Origin: an uncultured cyanobacterium
GTDB lineage: Bacteria > Cyanobacteriota > Cyanobacteriia > Cyanobacteriales > Nostocaceae
NCBI GenBank assembly: GCA_903903925.1
Contig: CAIVAU010000237.1
Span: forward strand, 48,736-112,735
Direction of reading: 5' to 3'
Length of the DNA: 64,000 nucleotides
Shown here: in pieces, positions 43,401 through 52,460 of the stretch
Numbering within the stretch: position 1 is the first letter of the stretch
How the letters are laid out: the number at the start of each line of letters is the position of its first letter
The notes under the pieces: model-generated
Databases searched by the model: none
Told to the model about the DNA's origin: nothing
What the model saw: the letters and a program-made list of their open reading frames with translations, nothing else
Position numbers and translations under genes: made by a program

Positions 43401-43942
43401 ACTTAATTGATCGGTGGGTCATTCGTACGCTGTTCAGAGATTACTCAAATGTCGTGAATCGTGAACAGAGTGTCTATGCCATCAATCTCTCTGGCTCTAG
43501 TATTAACGATGATCAGTTCATCGACTTTTTGCATGAGCAATTTGCTTCATTTTGCATCTCTCCTCAGCATATCTGCTTTGAAATTACCGAAACAGTGGCG
43601 ATCTCTAATTTGACAAAAGCTAGTCAGTTCATTCAGGAACTTCAATACCTTGGCTGTCGCTTTGCGTTGGACGATTTTGGGGCTGGGATGTCGTCGTTTG
43701 CTTATCTCAAGTCTCTGCCTGTGAACTACCTCAAAATCGACGGTAGCTTTATTCGTAACATTGTCGAGGATTCTGTTGACAATGCGATCGTAGCGGCAAT
43801 TACCCATCTTGGAAGTGTCATGGGTATCCAGACGATCGCAGAATTTGTCGAAAATGAGGCGATTTTAGAGCGGATTACAGCACTAGGTATTGATTACGCA
43901 CAGGGCTATGGTATTGCAGTACCTTGCCCATTGATCGCTTAA
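40433..43942 (+). CDS. Multi-PAS diguanylate cyclase/phosphodiesterase (GGDEF-EAL)
   Basis: A 1169-aa protein: one TM segment (about 22-50), then about five PAS units (about 70-760), each ending near DITDRK- or DVNARK-like PAC ends, then GGDEF (LGGDEFGVLL, about 825-835) and EAL (about 930-1165). The EAL signature reads EVL (YEVLLRLCDEEG), but other catalytic motifs are there (FEITETVAI, LDDFGAGMSSFAYLKSLP, KIDGSFI, TIAEFVEN). It probably makes or degrades cyclic di-GMP in response to a signal sensed by PAS domains. It stands alone. Confidence 0.93.
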   Translation: MRLVGCWNLIACLGRSLTQSPLIVITSTDLAWVNLAVAAMIIMLCVVIWRNAWTFNQMQQVRQTIEQKLHESEQRFYKVFDQAPFVVQLYTSDGTLRQTNQAGKTVWGDSPNVLEGYNVLQDSQANSFGHLPYLQRAFAGEIVTLPPIFYNPVINGHTDHSRWLEGFAYPVKNELGEVLSVVLVTKDITDRKQTEEALQLRLQQLVSENKQLTENFLAIGAELGSVLQRQQIEIALQESEERFQAFMNHNPTVAFMKDEVGCFVYANESFERVFDVKLADLRGKTDFDWLPEEAARQVRENDAAVLATGQASEIIETLPMSNGNLRYLLVVRFPFQDSTGRYVGGVAVDITDRKRVEEELRESQQQLSLAFEGSGDGLWDMNIVTSEGYLSSRWLEMLGYVEGDFAVNIGTWTNLIHPDDQPLALNCLNAHLNDPTIPYEFEYRLLTKSGEWKWIANYGKVVARDETGQPLRLVGVHRDVNARKQAEIALQQSEIRYRAIVEDQTELIVRYLADGTITFANQAYALYFGLSLETLIGSCYKPIIFVADRERVAQLMASISADNPVVTIENRVIVGDEVRWTQWYTRMLFDEQGRFMEFQSVGRDITVLKQTEETLFHEKELAQVTLQSIGDAVITTDATGRVEYLNPVAESLTGWSQLAARGVPLAEVFRLVHETTREPVMNPIEQALKENRVVGLANHTVLISRNNQEIPIEDSAAPIRNREGKIIGAVMVFHDVTQNRTLSRQLSWQASHDALTGLVNRREFERQVEQALSLAKLDYQVHALCYLDLDRFKIVNDTCGHIAGDELLRQITALLQGKIRKTDTLARLGGDEFGVLLNQCTLKQALRVANKLRECVHEFRFVWQEQAFTIGASIGLVGIDADSTSFAEIVSAADAACYTAKNRGRNRVYVAETNDLELLQQRGEMQWVSRIGQALESDLFCLYAQPIAAITPTAQKGDHYEVLLRLCDEEGNLVPPMAFIPAAERYNLMHLIDRWVIRTLFRDYSNVVNREQSVYAINLSGSSINDDQFIDFLHEQFASFCISPQHICFEITETVAISNLTKASQFIQELQYLGCRFALDDFGAGMSSFAYLKSLPVNYLKIDGSFIRNIVEDSVDNAIVAAITHLGSVMGIQTIAEFVENEAILERITALGIDYAQGYGIAVPCPLIA

Positions 43943-44019
43943 TTCAAGCTCATTCTTTCAGGGGGAGCAAGAATTATCGGCAATTAGTTCTTTTCACCTC
44001 TCCCCCCTCTGCCCCTCTG

Positions 44020-44898
44020 TTAACGCAACGGAAAGCCAAGATTATTCAAAGCTTCACGCAGGCGATCTCGTCCCGATAAAGACTCAGCAAAAGCAATCCG
44101 TTTAACAGAATGTTCTGCCCAGTCACCAGAGATATTCATCTGCTGATTAGTGTAGAACGCTTTCATCACCTCATTGTAATGAGCGATGCCTTCTTCTTCT
44201 CCTGAGGTCGAGGCTGCGCTAGCACGAACGGGACGTGCAAGGGACGCATCTACGCTCTCTGCAATCTGATAGGTTTCCCGATGCAAGACGACCGATTGCG
44301 GTAAACGTGGCTTAATAGCAGCAGCATGAATGGGATCAGGATAGCCTAAGCACAATCCAAATACGGCAAAGACGTGGGGGGGTAAATTAAGTACTTCTGC
44401 CACATCTTCCGGACGGTTACGTATTGCACCAATATACACTGTTCCTAAACCAAGAGATTCAGCAGCGGCAGTTGCATTTTGCGCAGCCAGTGCCGCATCT
44501 ATTGTTGCCATGAGAAACATTTCCAAGTAATCTAAACCCTCGTGAGGTAGTCCACGACTTTCAGCAATGTGAGTTAAGCGAGCCAAATCTGCTAACCACA
44601 CAAGAAAAAGAGGACACTGCCGAATGTGCGCTTGATTCCCAGCAAGTTCTGATAACTTTTCCTTGCGGTTTGGATCTTCTACTGCTACGACACTCCATGT
44701 TTGGAGATTAGATGAAGTAGACGCAGATTGAGCTGCTGCAACCAAGATTTCCAGAGTTCCTGGAGGTAAAGGATTAGGTAGATAAGCCCGTATCGACCGA
44801 TGAGAGAGCAAATTATTTAGGAAGTCGTTCCAGGGAACATCTATATCGAAGGTGTCAAGACCATAACGGTGACGGAGCAACTCAGTGGGATGGGTCAT
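44020..44898 (-). CDS. Nitroreductase family oxidoreductase (NfsA-like)
   Basis: A 292-aa protein with the nitroreductase FMN fold: NLLSHRSIRAYLPNPLPPGT (typical RRSIRxYxxxPV start), AAQSASTSSNLQTWSVVAVE, IDAALAAQNATAAAESLGLG and FAVFGLCLGYP. It reduces nitro or quinone compounds with NAD(P)H. The ATG at 44898 is preferred to a GTG 63 nt upstream. Its substrate is unknown. Confidence 0.88.
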   Translation of the reverse strand: MTHPTELLRHRYGLDTFDIDVPWNDFLNNLLSHRSIRAYLPNPLPPGTLEILVAAAQSASTSSNLQTWSVVAVEDPNRKEKLSELAGNQAHIRQCPLFLVWLADLARLTHIAESRGLPHEGLDYLEMFLMATIDAALAAQNATAAAESLGLGTVYIGAIRNRPEDVAEVLNLPPHVFAVFGLCLGYPDPIHAAAIKPRLPQSVVLHRETYQIAESVDASLARPVRASAASTSGEEEGIAHYNEVMKAFYTNQQMNISGDWAEHSVKRIAFAESLSGRDRLREALNNLGFPLR

Positions 44899-45455
44899 AT
44901 AGTTGTTAACAGAACTACTAATCACTTCAATACTACAAGGGTGAGCCTTTTTCTGGTTCACTCCTGACTATAAAATACACTAATTCGATAGGGTTGCTGT
45001 TGTATACAATAAAAGAAATTTTATCAGGTCTGACTGACTAACAAAGGACTATCGCATAACCTTTCGTAAATTTTTATGAATTTTGCTTTGTTTTTTCACA
45101 CTAACTAGCGACCACCAACACCAGTTTGATGATTTTGTAAGAAACATTTCTGAATGGTTGAAGTCAGGTCATATCATGCACAAATTAAGTAAGTTAGTGT
45201 TAAAAAATCAACCTATGTAACGAAATGTAAAATTAGCGGAGAGTTTATGAATGAAGCCTGCTATTTTTTTACAAAACTCAACATATCTTGGCTGTATCCT
45301 GCCGATTTACTTATCTTCCAATGACTGTGAGTTCTCGAAAATTTTTTCACTCTTGGTTAACAAAAGAATTTTTAAAGAATACTTATTAAAAGCATAATCA
45401 TGCTTTAATACTGCACTACTACTCTGGATGACAGTAGTTCCTGCTAGTCATAATC
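44899..45455. other. 557-bp divergent region holding a dispersed repeat
   Basis: The right half contains the second copy (45214-45322) of the 110-bp repeat next to array 1. Otherwise AT-rich. No Pho box was convincingly seen upstream of the phosphoesterase gene. Confidence 0.45.
45214..45322. repeat. Dispersed 110-bp repeat, copy 2
   Basis: It starts with the same 20 bases as 3545-3564 and stays alignable over 109 bp (roughly 70% identity by eye). Confidence 0.6.
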
Positions 45456-47405
45456 ATGATTGAAAAAACTCGCAAAAGAAAATGTTTAAACTATGCATCT
45501 ATTAGTGCAGCAATCATTGGACTTGCTGGAGGACCTCTAGTCTCCACAGTTGCGGTTGCTCAGAACAGCCAAGATGCTAGGACTGCGACCCCCATCAAAC
45601 ACGTCATTGTGATTGTTGGTGAGAATCGGACTTTTGATCATCTCTTCGGTGCCTACCAACCGAAACCAGGCCAGACAGTGTCTAATATCTTGTCCAAGGG
45701 CATCATCAATGCTGACGGCACACCTGGCCCGAACTTCAAAGCAGCGACTCAATACCAAGCCTCAAACACCGATACCTTTTCATTAAGTCCTTCTAACAAA
45801 GAACCCTATACAACTCTGCCAGCCCCTAAAGCTGGCGGTGCGCAAACTGCAAGTGACACAAATCCGCCTCCCTTCGCAACCTTGGCTGCTGCCCAAGCCG
45901 CGCAACCTGCACTGCTGCCAGAGGATATCGAACTCCTACTGACCGGTGCAACTGGGTTACCAAGTGGCACTGTAGATACCCGAATCGCGAACGTAAATAA
46001 CCTACCAAGCGGTCCCTTCCAACTGACTCCTAGCCTACCCTACGACGCTTACGCAGCCAGCCCTGTACACCGCTTTTATCAGATGTGGCAGCAGACTGAT
46101 TGCGACATCAGCCATGCCAGCGCGGACAATCCCAGTGGTTGTCTTAAGGATCTCTTCCCTTGGGTAGAAGTGACTGTTGCCGCTGGCAGCAATGGGAATC
46201 CGTTTTCGAGTTTCACAGATAAGGAGGGTTCTACCTCCATGGGCTTCTACAATGTCAACATCGGAGACGTGCCATACTTCAAGTCTCTGGCTGACAATTA
46301 CGCAATTAGCGACAACTACCATCAGCCTGTCATGGGTGGTACTGGAGCAAACTCGGTGATGATCGGTGTAGGTGACGCCGTTTGGTACAGTGATGGTAAG
46401 GGCAATCCAGTCACACCACCTCAAAATGAGATCGAGAATCCCAATCCGCAGCCTGGAACTAACAACTTCTACACACAGGATGGTTATTCGGGAGGGACCT
46501 ACACCAATTGTTCCGACACAAACCAGCCTGGGGTAGCACCAATTGTCAATTACCTCAATTCCTTACCTTCTAAACCAAAGCCCAACTGCGCACCAAACAC
46601 CTACTATCTCCTGAACAACTACGATCCTGGCTATTTGGGTGACGGAACAGTTGACAACGGCATTACTAACAACGGCTTCGTTATTCCACCGTCTTCAGTC
46701 CGCAACATTGGTGACGCCTTGTTGGATAAGAATGTTTCGTGGCGGTACTACGGTGAAGGTTGGAACCAATACGTTAAAAATCCAACCAGCAACACCAACG
46801 TCTATTGCAACATTTGCAACCCCTTCCAGTACTCAACGTCGATTATGACGAACGATAAGGTACGGACGGAGCATTTGAAGGACACCACGGATTTTGATAA
46901 CGATATTAACAACAATACGCTGCCAGCAGTCTCTTTTATTAAACCTGGTGGCTTACTTGACGGTCATCCGGCATCCTCAAAGTTCGATCTGTTTGAAGCC
47001 TTTACTAAGAAAATTATTACAGAGGTTCAAAGCAAGCCCGACATCTGGAAAGACACAGCAATTTTCATCACAGTTGACGAAGGTGGTGGATATTGGGATT
47101 CTGGTTACATCCAGCCACTCGACTACTTCGGCGACGGAACACGGATACCCCTAATTGTGGTGTCGCCATACTCTCAAGGTGGTCGTGTTGTCCATACATA
47201 CTACGATCACGTCTCCATCCTGAAATTCATTGAGAAGAATTGGGGAATTAAACCACTCACCAGCCGTAGTCGTGACAATCTACCCAACCCCGTAACCTCC
47301 AAATCAAATCCCTATGCGCCGATCAACGGTCCCGCGATTGGCGATTTGACTGATATGTTCCAATTCAAATCCAGTTCCCGTCACCCCCAGCGTGAAAATT
47401 ATTAA
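45456..47405 (+). CDS. Exported phosphoesterase (phospholipase C/acid phosphatase family, PF04185)
   Basis: A 649-aa protein with a signal peptide (1-35, ending VSTVAVAQ) and PF04185 motifs: IKHVIVIVGENRTFDHLFGA, VMGGTGANSVMIGVGD, VSFIKPGGLLDGHPASSKFD, AIFITVDEGGGYWD and VVSPYSQGGRVVHTYYDHVS. These give the metal site and the Thr nucleophile region (ENRTFDH). It hydrolyses phosphate esters outside the cytoplasm. It lies some 7 kb from the pst operon. Confidence 0.92.
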   Translation: MIEKTRKRKCLNYASISAAIIGLAGGPLVSTVAVAQNSQDARTATPIKHVIVIVGENRTFDHLFGAYQPKPGQTVSNILSKGIINADGTPGPNFKAATQYQASNTDTFSLSPSNKEPYTTLPAPKAGGAQTASDTNPPPFATLAAAQAAQPALLPEDIELLLTGATGLPSGTVDTRIANVNNLPSGPFQLTPSLPYDAYAASPVHRFYQMWQQTDCDISHASADNPSGCLKDLFPWVEVTVAAGSNGNPFSSFTDKEGSTSMGFYNVNIGDVPYFKSLADNYAISDNYHQPVMGGTGANSVMIGVGDAVWYSDGKGNPVTPPQNEIENPNPQPGTNNFYTQDGYSGGTYTNCSDTNQPGVAPIVNYLNSLPSKPKPNCAPNTYYLLNNYDPGYLGDGTVDNGITNNGFVIPPSSVRNIGDALLDKNVSWRYYGEGWNQYVKNPTSNTNVYCNICNPFQYSTSIMTNDKVRTEHLKDTTDFDNDINNNTLPAVSFIKPGGLLDGHPASSKFDLFEAFTKKIITEVQSKPDIWKDTAIFITVDEGGGYWDSGYIQPLDYFGDGTRIPLIVVSPYSQGGRVVHTYYDHVSILKFIEKNWGIKPLTSRSRDNLPNPVTSKSNPYAPINGPAIGDLTDMFQFKSSSRHPQRENY

Positions 47406-47449
47406 GCGGAACTCCAAAAAATAAATTGTTGACCGCGAACGCGGTGTAC

Positions 47450-47477
47450 CCGGATTTCTCACAAGTGAGAAATCCGG
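47450..47477 (+). terminator. Perfect hairpin after the phosphoesterase
   Basis: CCGGATTTCTCAC-AA-GTGAGAAATCCGG, a 13-bp perfect stem, 45 bp past the stop codon. There is no T tract after it, so it may be a terminator or a repeat unit. Confidence 0.45.
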
Positions 47478-47878
47478 AGAGTGTGGGGGGTGTGGGGAGT
47501 GTGGGGAGAATTCAGTACCTCCCACACTCCTCTACTTTCGCCATCTGTCGCTTTTTTTAAAATTGGGAGAAAAATAATTAGAAATTAACCGGAATCTGAA
47601 TACTGGTACTTGAATAAGTAATTATATTAGAAGTCTTTCAAAGACCCTCTAATTTATTCATATGTGGGAAGGGTATATTTCCCAAACGTAAAAACATTAC
47701 CAGAGGATTGAATTATGTTTTTTGAAGGATACGCAGGATTCTAAACCTATTAGCTTAACTTTAAACAGCAAATACCCAGCAAATATGTTGGATATTCGTT
47801 GGATTCTTGTCAATATAAATTCCCATTGTATTTGCCCTTCTAACCAAAACTGTTGTTTTGCGAATATGTTCTTACATA

Positions 47879-47916
47879 AGGCATTGAGCCGAGATATTTA
47901 TCTCGGCTCAATGCCT
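47879..47916 (-). terminator. 17-bp perfect hairpin beyond the DUF4760-like gene
   Basis: AGGCATTGAGCCGAGAT-ATTT-ATCTCGGCTCAATGCCT sits 13 bp past the stop of the minus-strand gene at 47930. The stem is strong, but the T run on the minus strand is short (TTATG). Confidence 0.65.
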
Positions 47917-47929
47917 CTTTAACTCTTAC

Positions 47930-48544
47930 TTAATTACCGTTTTTCCACTTTTCACAGAGGTCTGTGAAGCTCTTAAAAAGTGTGGGATTTTCTTTGTCAT
48001 TACGTAGTTTTATAATCCAAAGGTTAAAAGTGGTACAGTAAGCTTGTACTATACTCCTGTAAAATTGGTATGTCGTTTTTTCATCAATAATCCCTAGACT
48101 AACACAAAGAGACATTTCTTCTAAAAAATTGAGAGCATCTAGGACACCCAGTTTTAAGTCTAAATCATTATCCAATGCTTCTTGAATAATTATCGAATGC
48201 TCGTTAATCCTCCTACCATCCAGCATTTCATGTATTTGATATGCAGCCCTTCTAGCAGAATCAAAAGCCGTATCATTCCATCTTGAGATATAAGATGTTG
48301 TTCGGTCAAGCTTCTTAGATTCTGCATTTAGTCTTATATTTTGACCAATATAGAATGCACTTGTCACACCTGCACTGGTTTCAAGTATAGTTGTCAAAAA
48401 GTTTAACGTCTTTTTTTGGTCTTCTGTAGATGAATAAAATAAACACGTAAATACACATGAAATAAGTAGCCCTACGAGCCCAACGGTTATGGAGATAGAT
48501 AGATTGATTTTACCAAGGTTATACGGTTTTTCAGAGCTAATCAT
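47930..48544 (-). CDS. DUF4760-like membrane protein
   Basis: A 204-aa protein with two N-terminal hydrophobic segments (about 16-38 and 48-66) and a helical C-terminal domain with LNFLEEMSLCVSLGIIDEKT and YQFYRSIVQAYCTTFNLWI, like DUF4760 proteins. Function unknown. A strong hairpin follows it. Confidence 0.65.
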   Translation of the reverse strand: MISSEKPYNLGKINLSISITVGLVGLLISCVFTCLFYSSTEDQKKTLNFLTTILETSAGVTSAFYIGQNIRLNAESKKLDRTTSYISRWNDTAFDSARRAAYQIHEMLDGRRINEHSIIIQEALDNDLDLKLGVLDALNFLEEMSLCVSLGIIDEKTTYQFYRSIVQAYCTTFNLWIIKLRNDKENPTLFKSFTDLCEKWKNGN

Positions 48545-49195
48545 AATTTATCAGTTGTCTTTATAGTATATAAAAATACTTAATCAGGGTTTGCTTTTGG
48601 GCAATGGCAGCAAGTAGAAAAACGGCGGGTTAATGCAGAAGTTTTAGCTCCCAGTCTCATATTGTGGCTTGAGTCATCCTGATTGCTTCCTACATTCAAG
48701 TCTTATTAATCCTCCCTTTTTCTCAGAGAAATTACCTCCGTAACAATAATTAAGTTCACACCACAGATTGTAAAGGTAGAAGAGATACTTGGCTGAATCT
48801 TGGTCAGAAGTAGTTTTGCTTTATACTTACTACTGAATAATGCACAAATGCGATGCCGCAGGCAATCTGCTATCCTAACGCTGACGCTTCTAACGTCGCT
48901 AACGCTATCGCTAATGTGTCTACGTACACCCAAATTCTTCCCTACTACGAGCGATCGCCTACAGAAGACGACGAGCGCACACTTCATGTTCATCGGGTGA
49001 TCCTTCCTGCGGTGGCAGCGCTGCTGTCATTGCCAGATGCAAGAAAATACAGTCATAATTTATTTATGAAAGAGGGTAGGGTATCGGGAACCCCATAATT
49101 AAAATTAGGGGCTTGGACCCAAAGTGTGTGGTGTTTGATATGTCTTTCCCCACACCCCACACCCTATTTCTGGTCATTGCTGTATTGAAAATCAA
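48545..49195. other. 651-bp gap, probable gene debris
   Basis: At about 48588-48690 the + strand reads FAFGQWQQVEKRRVNAEVLA then PSLILWLESS and a stop, which looks like a C-terminal gene fragment I cannot assign. Near 48876-48920 there are repeats of CTAACG(C/T) units (CTAACGTCGCTAACGCTATC), a motif repeated at 50178-50220. No intact gene is supported. Confidence 0.45.
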
Positions 49196-50158
49196 ATGTC
49201 ATCTCGTCAGCAACTTAAACAACTACAACTCGCTTTAATCAATGCTTTTCCAAGTAAATCATCTCTGGAACAATTATTATATTTTGAGCTAGAAAAAAAC
49301 TTAAACGAAATTACTAAAGACAGTAATTTACAAGATATTGTTTTCAACTTGATCCAGATAGCAGAAACTCAGGGATGGCTTGTTGACCTAGTTCGCGCTG
49401 CACGCAAAGAAAACCCTGGAAACTCACAGTTGCAGGTGATTGCTGGTGAACTATTATCACCCAAAGCACCTTCTGTGCCAATACATACTGCTCTCTCCGA
49501 GCAAAGTCAACAGCGGCAGAAACAATTAATAACTCCTACCAGTGACAGCGGACTTAACCCGCCTCCAAATGAAGTTATTGAATCTCAAAGCACAACAAAT
49601 GAACGAAATGATTTGGATGACGACCTATCAAGCGCAGCTAATGTAGACTACACCAAACTACGCAATTTCCTAAAAGCAGGACAGTGGAAAGAAGCTGACT
49701 ATGAAACCTACCTAGTGATGCTCTCTGTTGTGGGTCGTCGGAATGGTGACTGGATTAGGGCTAAAGAACTGTCAAATTTTAAGAGCACCGACCTGCGTAC
49801 AATAGACAGTTTATGGGTAAAATACAGCAATGGGCGTTTTGGCTTCAGCGTTCAGAAGAAAATTTACCTAGACGTTGGCGGCAAGCCAGACGGCAGGTAC
49901 GATGAAGGAGCCTGGAAAAAATTTGGCGACGCTATTGGATGGAGAGTTGAGGGAAACTGGATTGGATACGACGATGTCACTTTTGATACTATAGCTCCTC
50001 AGGGACACTTACCTATTTATCGATACACTCGTATTTATCGATACACTCTGGGATTAAATAAAACAAATGAAATAAATAATAGACGTTGGGGGTTGGGTGC
50101 GGGGGCTGTTGGGGGCGTGGCTGGTCTCTTCTCTCGCATCCAAGCTTGTAAGCTGTAG
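49196..50158 (+). CDS. EAD1-GUN4 domain protein
   Basis: A 320-aa protein. Residues 1-85 match effector-associated domain 1 (NAFPSKSSLEQLLYFELEKN, IVFNLIQIAETQGWLVDLVR, AARKENPGNSQLQ), an adaptor found in bacterial conflict systems. After a Gln/Ser-rich linker, residues 150-275 form a GUN4 domain (DYTKLRNFLKAGQWKEADYE, WVKYSNGRFGFSVQKKIYLD, FGDAIGWRVEGNWI). GUN4 binds tetrapyrroles. The C-terminus has a small tandem duplication (IYRYTRIYRYT) and a typical FSRIQACKL end. No protease or NACHT effector is adjacent. Confidence 0.87.
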   Translation: MSSRQQLKQLQLALINAFPSKSSLEQLLYFELEKNLNEITKDSNLQDIVFNLIQIAETQGWLVDLVRAARKENPGNSQLQVIAGELLSPKAPSVPIHTALSEQSQQRQKQLITPTSDSGLNPPPNEVIESQSTTNERNDLDDDLSSAANVDYTKLRNFLKAGQWKEADYETYLVMLSVVGRRNGDWIRAKELSNFKSTDLRTIDSLWVKYSNGRFGFSVQKKIYLDVGGKPDGRYDEGAWKKFGDAIGWRVEGNWIGYDDVTFDTIAPQGHLPIYRYTRIYRYTLGLNKTNEINNRRWGLGAGAVGGVAGLFSRIQACKL

Positions 50159-50672
50159 CCCATAACAAACAACGACACTGTTAACGTCGCTAACGCTTCA
50201 CTAACGCTAACGCTATCGCACTACCTACCCGTACCCCATCAGTAATGAAGAAAGATAAAATGCATTTTGTCAATCAGTTAAAATACTGAAAATATTCTTA
50301 ATAATAATAATAATGACTTGGATGACGACCTATTAATTGATCGCAATGTAGACGACACCTGACTCCTTGACTTGCTTGCAGTCAGAACTTGGAAAGATGC
50401 TGACCGTGAAACCCCTTAATTATGACTGACACCCAGATACGGGGACGCGGGGAGATTTCTATGACGGTTGATCGAATGTGTGTTATGTAACACTTGGCTT
50501 ACTTATCATGCCTACAATGGATAAATAGCCGCAGGTTGATATGGCTAAACACACTGTGAGTACTCAAGCGGTACTAGCCATTTTTCTAGGGTGAATTCTC
50601 CCCATTGTTCCGATGCCATGACTGAGGAAAAAGCGACACGATATGAGCATCCAGAAAAAGTAGAGAAATTTC
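50159..50672. other. Gap with repeats and a decayed GUN4 copy
   Basis: It starts with CTAACG-type repeats (50178-50220), then a GUN4 remnant (50306-50417). The rest is unassigned. Confidence 0.5.
50306..50417 (+). pseudogene. Decayed fragment of a second GUN4 gene
   Basis: The frame reads NNDLDDDLLIDRNVDDT, stop, LLDLLAVRTWKDADRETP, stop. It parallels NDLDDDLSSAANVDYTKLRN followed by FLKAGQWKEADYETY of the upstream gene, with nucleotide identity in the TTGGATGACGACCTAT block. The stop codons and truncation show it is dead. Confidence 0.7.
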
Positions 50673-51587
50673 ATGTCCTCATTACTGGCTTTATCCAACA
50701 ATTTAGCGGAAACTGTAGAGCAGGTTGGGAGTGCTGTTGTTGCAGTCAATGCTGGCAGACGTATTTCCCCTAGTGGTATTCACTGGCGAAATAGTATAAT
50801 CGTTACTTCTGATGAGTCACTCCAGCGCTATGACGATATTACTATCACTCTATCAGATGGGAGAACTCAACCAGTCACTCACCTAGGTCATGACGCTAGT
50901 ACCGATATTGCTATTTTTCAAATACAAGATGTTGAACTCCCAGTGGCGAAAATTGGGGATGCCAAAACACTTAAGGTGGGTCATCTAGTACTGGGACTAG
51001 CAAGAAGTGGCGAAGGTGAGATTCGGGCAGCTATGGGTGCGGTGAGTGTTGTGAGTGGTGCTTGGCGAAGCATGAGTGGAGGCAATATCGACCAATTCAT
51101 TCGTCCAGATATCACGCTGTATCCTGGTTTTGCAGGCGGACCACTTGTCGATGCTGCTGGTTATGTCGTAGGTATGAACACATCAGGGCGGCGCGGTACT
51201 GCTTTAACTATCCCGGCTGCTACGGTGAATCGGGTGCTTGATCAACTACTGGCAAAAGGTCATATTGCACGGGGTTATCTGGGTTTGGGGATGCAACCTG
51301 TACGTTTACCGCAAAACCTCAAAACAGCTTTGAATTTAGATTCTTCTGGCGGAGTGATTGTCGTTAATGTAGAAGCAGATGGACCTGCTGATCGTGCAGG
51401 TGTACTGCTTGGAGATGTGTTAGTCGAGTTTGATGGCACTCGAATCAACGACACGGCTGATGTACTGGCGCTTCTCAATCACAGCGATCGCGTCCTAAAA
51501 ACTTTCAAAGCGCAACTTGTGAGGGCTGGTGCGTTAGTTGAGTTGGCGATCGCAGTAGGTGAAAGACCCAATGATGTTAGTAGTTAG
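50673..51587 (+). CDS. Catalytically inactive HtrA/Deg-like protein with PDZ domain
   Basis: A 304-aa protein with an S1C protease fold and a C-terminal PDZ domain (about 205-295, ARGYLGLGMQPVRLPQNLKT, GPADRAGVLLGDVLVEFDGT). The Asp of the triad is kept (ASTDIAIFQI). The His region reads IIVTSDESLQ instead of TNAHVV, and the Ser region reads YPGFAGGPLVD instead of PGNSGGPL, so His and Ser are both lost. It lacks a signal peptide. It should act as a binding or sensor protein. It ends 2 bp before the LuxR-type regulator, clearly one operon. Confidence 0.85.
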   Translation: MSSLLALSNNLAETVEQVGSAVVAVNAGRRISPSGIHWRNSIIVTSDESLQRYDDITITLSDGRTQPVTHLGHDASTDIAIFQIQDVELPVAKIGDAKTLKVGHLVLGLARSGEGEIRAAMGAVSVVSGAWRSMSGGNIDQFIRPDITLYPGFAGGPLVDAAGYVVGMNTSGRRGTALTIPAATVNRVLDQLLAKGHIARGYLGLGMQPVRLPQNLKTALNLDSSGGVIVVNVEADGPADRAGVLLGDVLVEFDGTRINDTADVLALLNHSDRVLKTFKAQLVRAGALVELAIAVGERPNDVSS

Positions 51588-51589
51588 TC

Positions 51590-52276
51590 ATGATACGTCG
51601 AGTGCTTGTCGTTGCTACTTCCTCTTTGGTGCGGGCAGGGTTATCAGCTGTGTTGACAACCAATCCCGAACTGACTTTAGTCAGCAGTAGTGCATCAGAC
51701 TTAGATTCACTCGCCACGGAAATTGAGCAATTACAACCTGATGTGGTGCTGCTCGTTTTAATCTCTAAAAGGGATTCAGACTACTTTACCGATCAGTCTA
51801 ACGACGAATCAGGCTGGGAAAAACTGCTGAACTCACAACAGCAGCAATACCCATCTGCAATCATCGTGATTACTGACGAACTCGACAGCATCGACTTGGC
51901 GGCTGGGCTACGTTCTGGTGTCAGGGGGATTTTGCCTCAATCAAGCACAGAATCGGAAATTTTAGCTACTGTGGAGGCAGTAGCTTCAGGACTGGTGGTG
52001 CTGCACCCAGATGTTGTCGAGTCTTTGCTTCCTCCTAAAGAGGGGAGTTGGCGGGAAAATGTGCTGGTAAATCCTGTGCAAACATTAACACCGCGTGAGA
52101 TTGAGGTTTTACAGATGCTAGGTTCTGGGTTGGGGAATAAGGCGATCGCCAAACGCTTAAACATCTCTGAACATACTGTTAAGTTTCATCTCTCTTCCAT
52201 CTTTCAAAAGTTAGGTGTCTCAACGCGCACGGAGGCTGTGACTGTTGGCGTTAGACTAGGTTTAATCATGTTATGA
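51590..52276 (+). CDS. LuxR-type regulator with degenerate receiver domain
   Basis: A 228-aa NarL/FixJ-type protein. The N-terminal receiver fold lacks the phosphoacceptor Asp: the segment is QPDVVLLVLISKRD where LLDxxMP would be expected. The HTH is intact (TLTPREIEVLQMLGSGLGNK, AIAKRLNISEHTVKFHLSSI). It probably works without phosphorylation, perhaps through the dead protease encoded just before it. This link is inference. Confidence 0.87.
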   Translation: MIRRVLVVATSSLVRAGLSAVLTTNPELTLVSSSASDLDSLATEIEQLQPDVVLLVLISKRDSDYFTDQSNDESGWEKLLNSQQQQYPSAIIVITDELDSIDLAAGLRSGVRGILPQSSTESEILATVEAVASGLVVLHPDVVESLLPPKEGSWRENVLVNPVQTLTPREIEVLQMLGSGLGNKAIAKRLNISEHTVKFHLSSIFQKLGVSTRTEAVTVGVRLGLIML

Positions 52277-52460
52277 GGAATGATTTTTCCGTCATAGGTG
52301 AAACCGATCATTAACTTGAGCTTAAAGGTGTACCAAAAGGGCATATCCCTATCCAAGAACGTGATGAAGACTATCGAGAAGCGTTTGGAACGAAATCCTC
52401 TGTTGCCGAAATGGGACATTCTAATTCGACCAGCCTAGTTGGTACCTTCTTCCTCGGAAA

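Larger units (their letters stand above)
47406..47929. other. 524-bp gap with hairpins
   Basis: It contains two strong inverted repeats (47450-47477 and 47879-47916). A 66-codon frame at 47722-47922 ends inside the second hairpin and is not credible as a gene. Confidence 0.5.

Noticed and set aside
47722..47922. A 66-codon plus-strand frame
   Set aside because: It ends inside a perfect terminator-like hairpin and has no domain.
48853..49098. An 81-codon plus-strand frame
   Set aside because: It consists partly of CTAACG repeats and has no recognisable domain.
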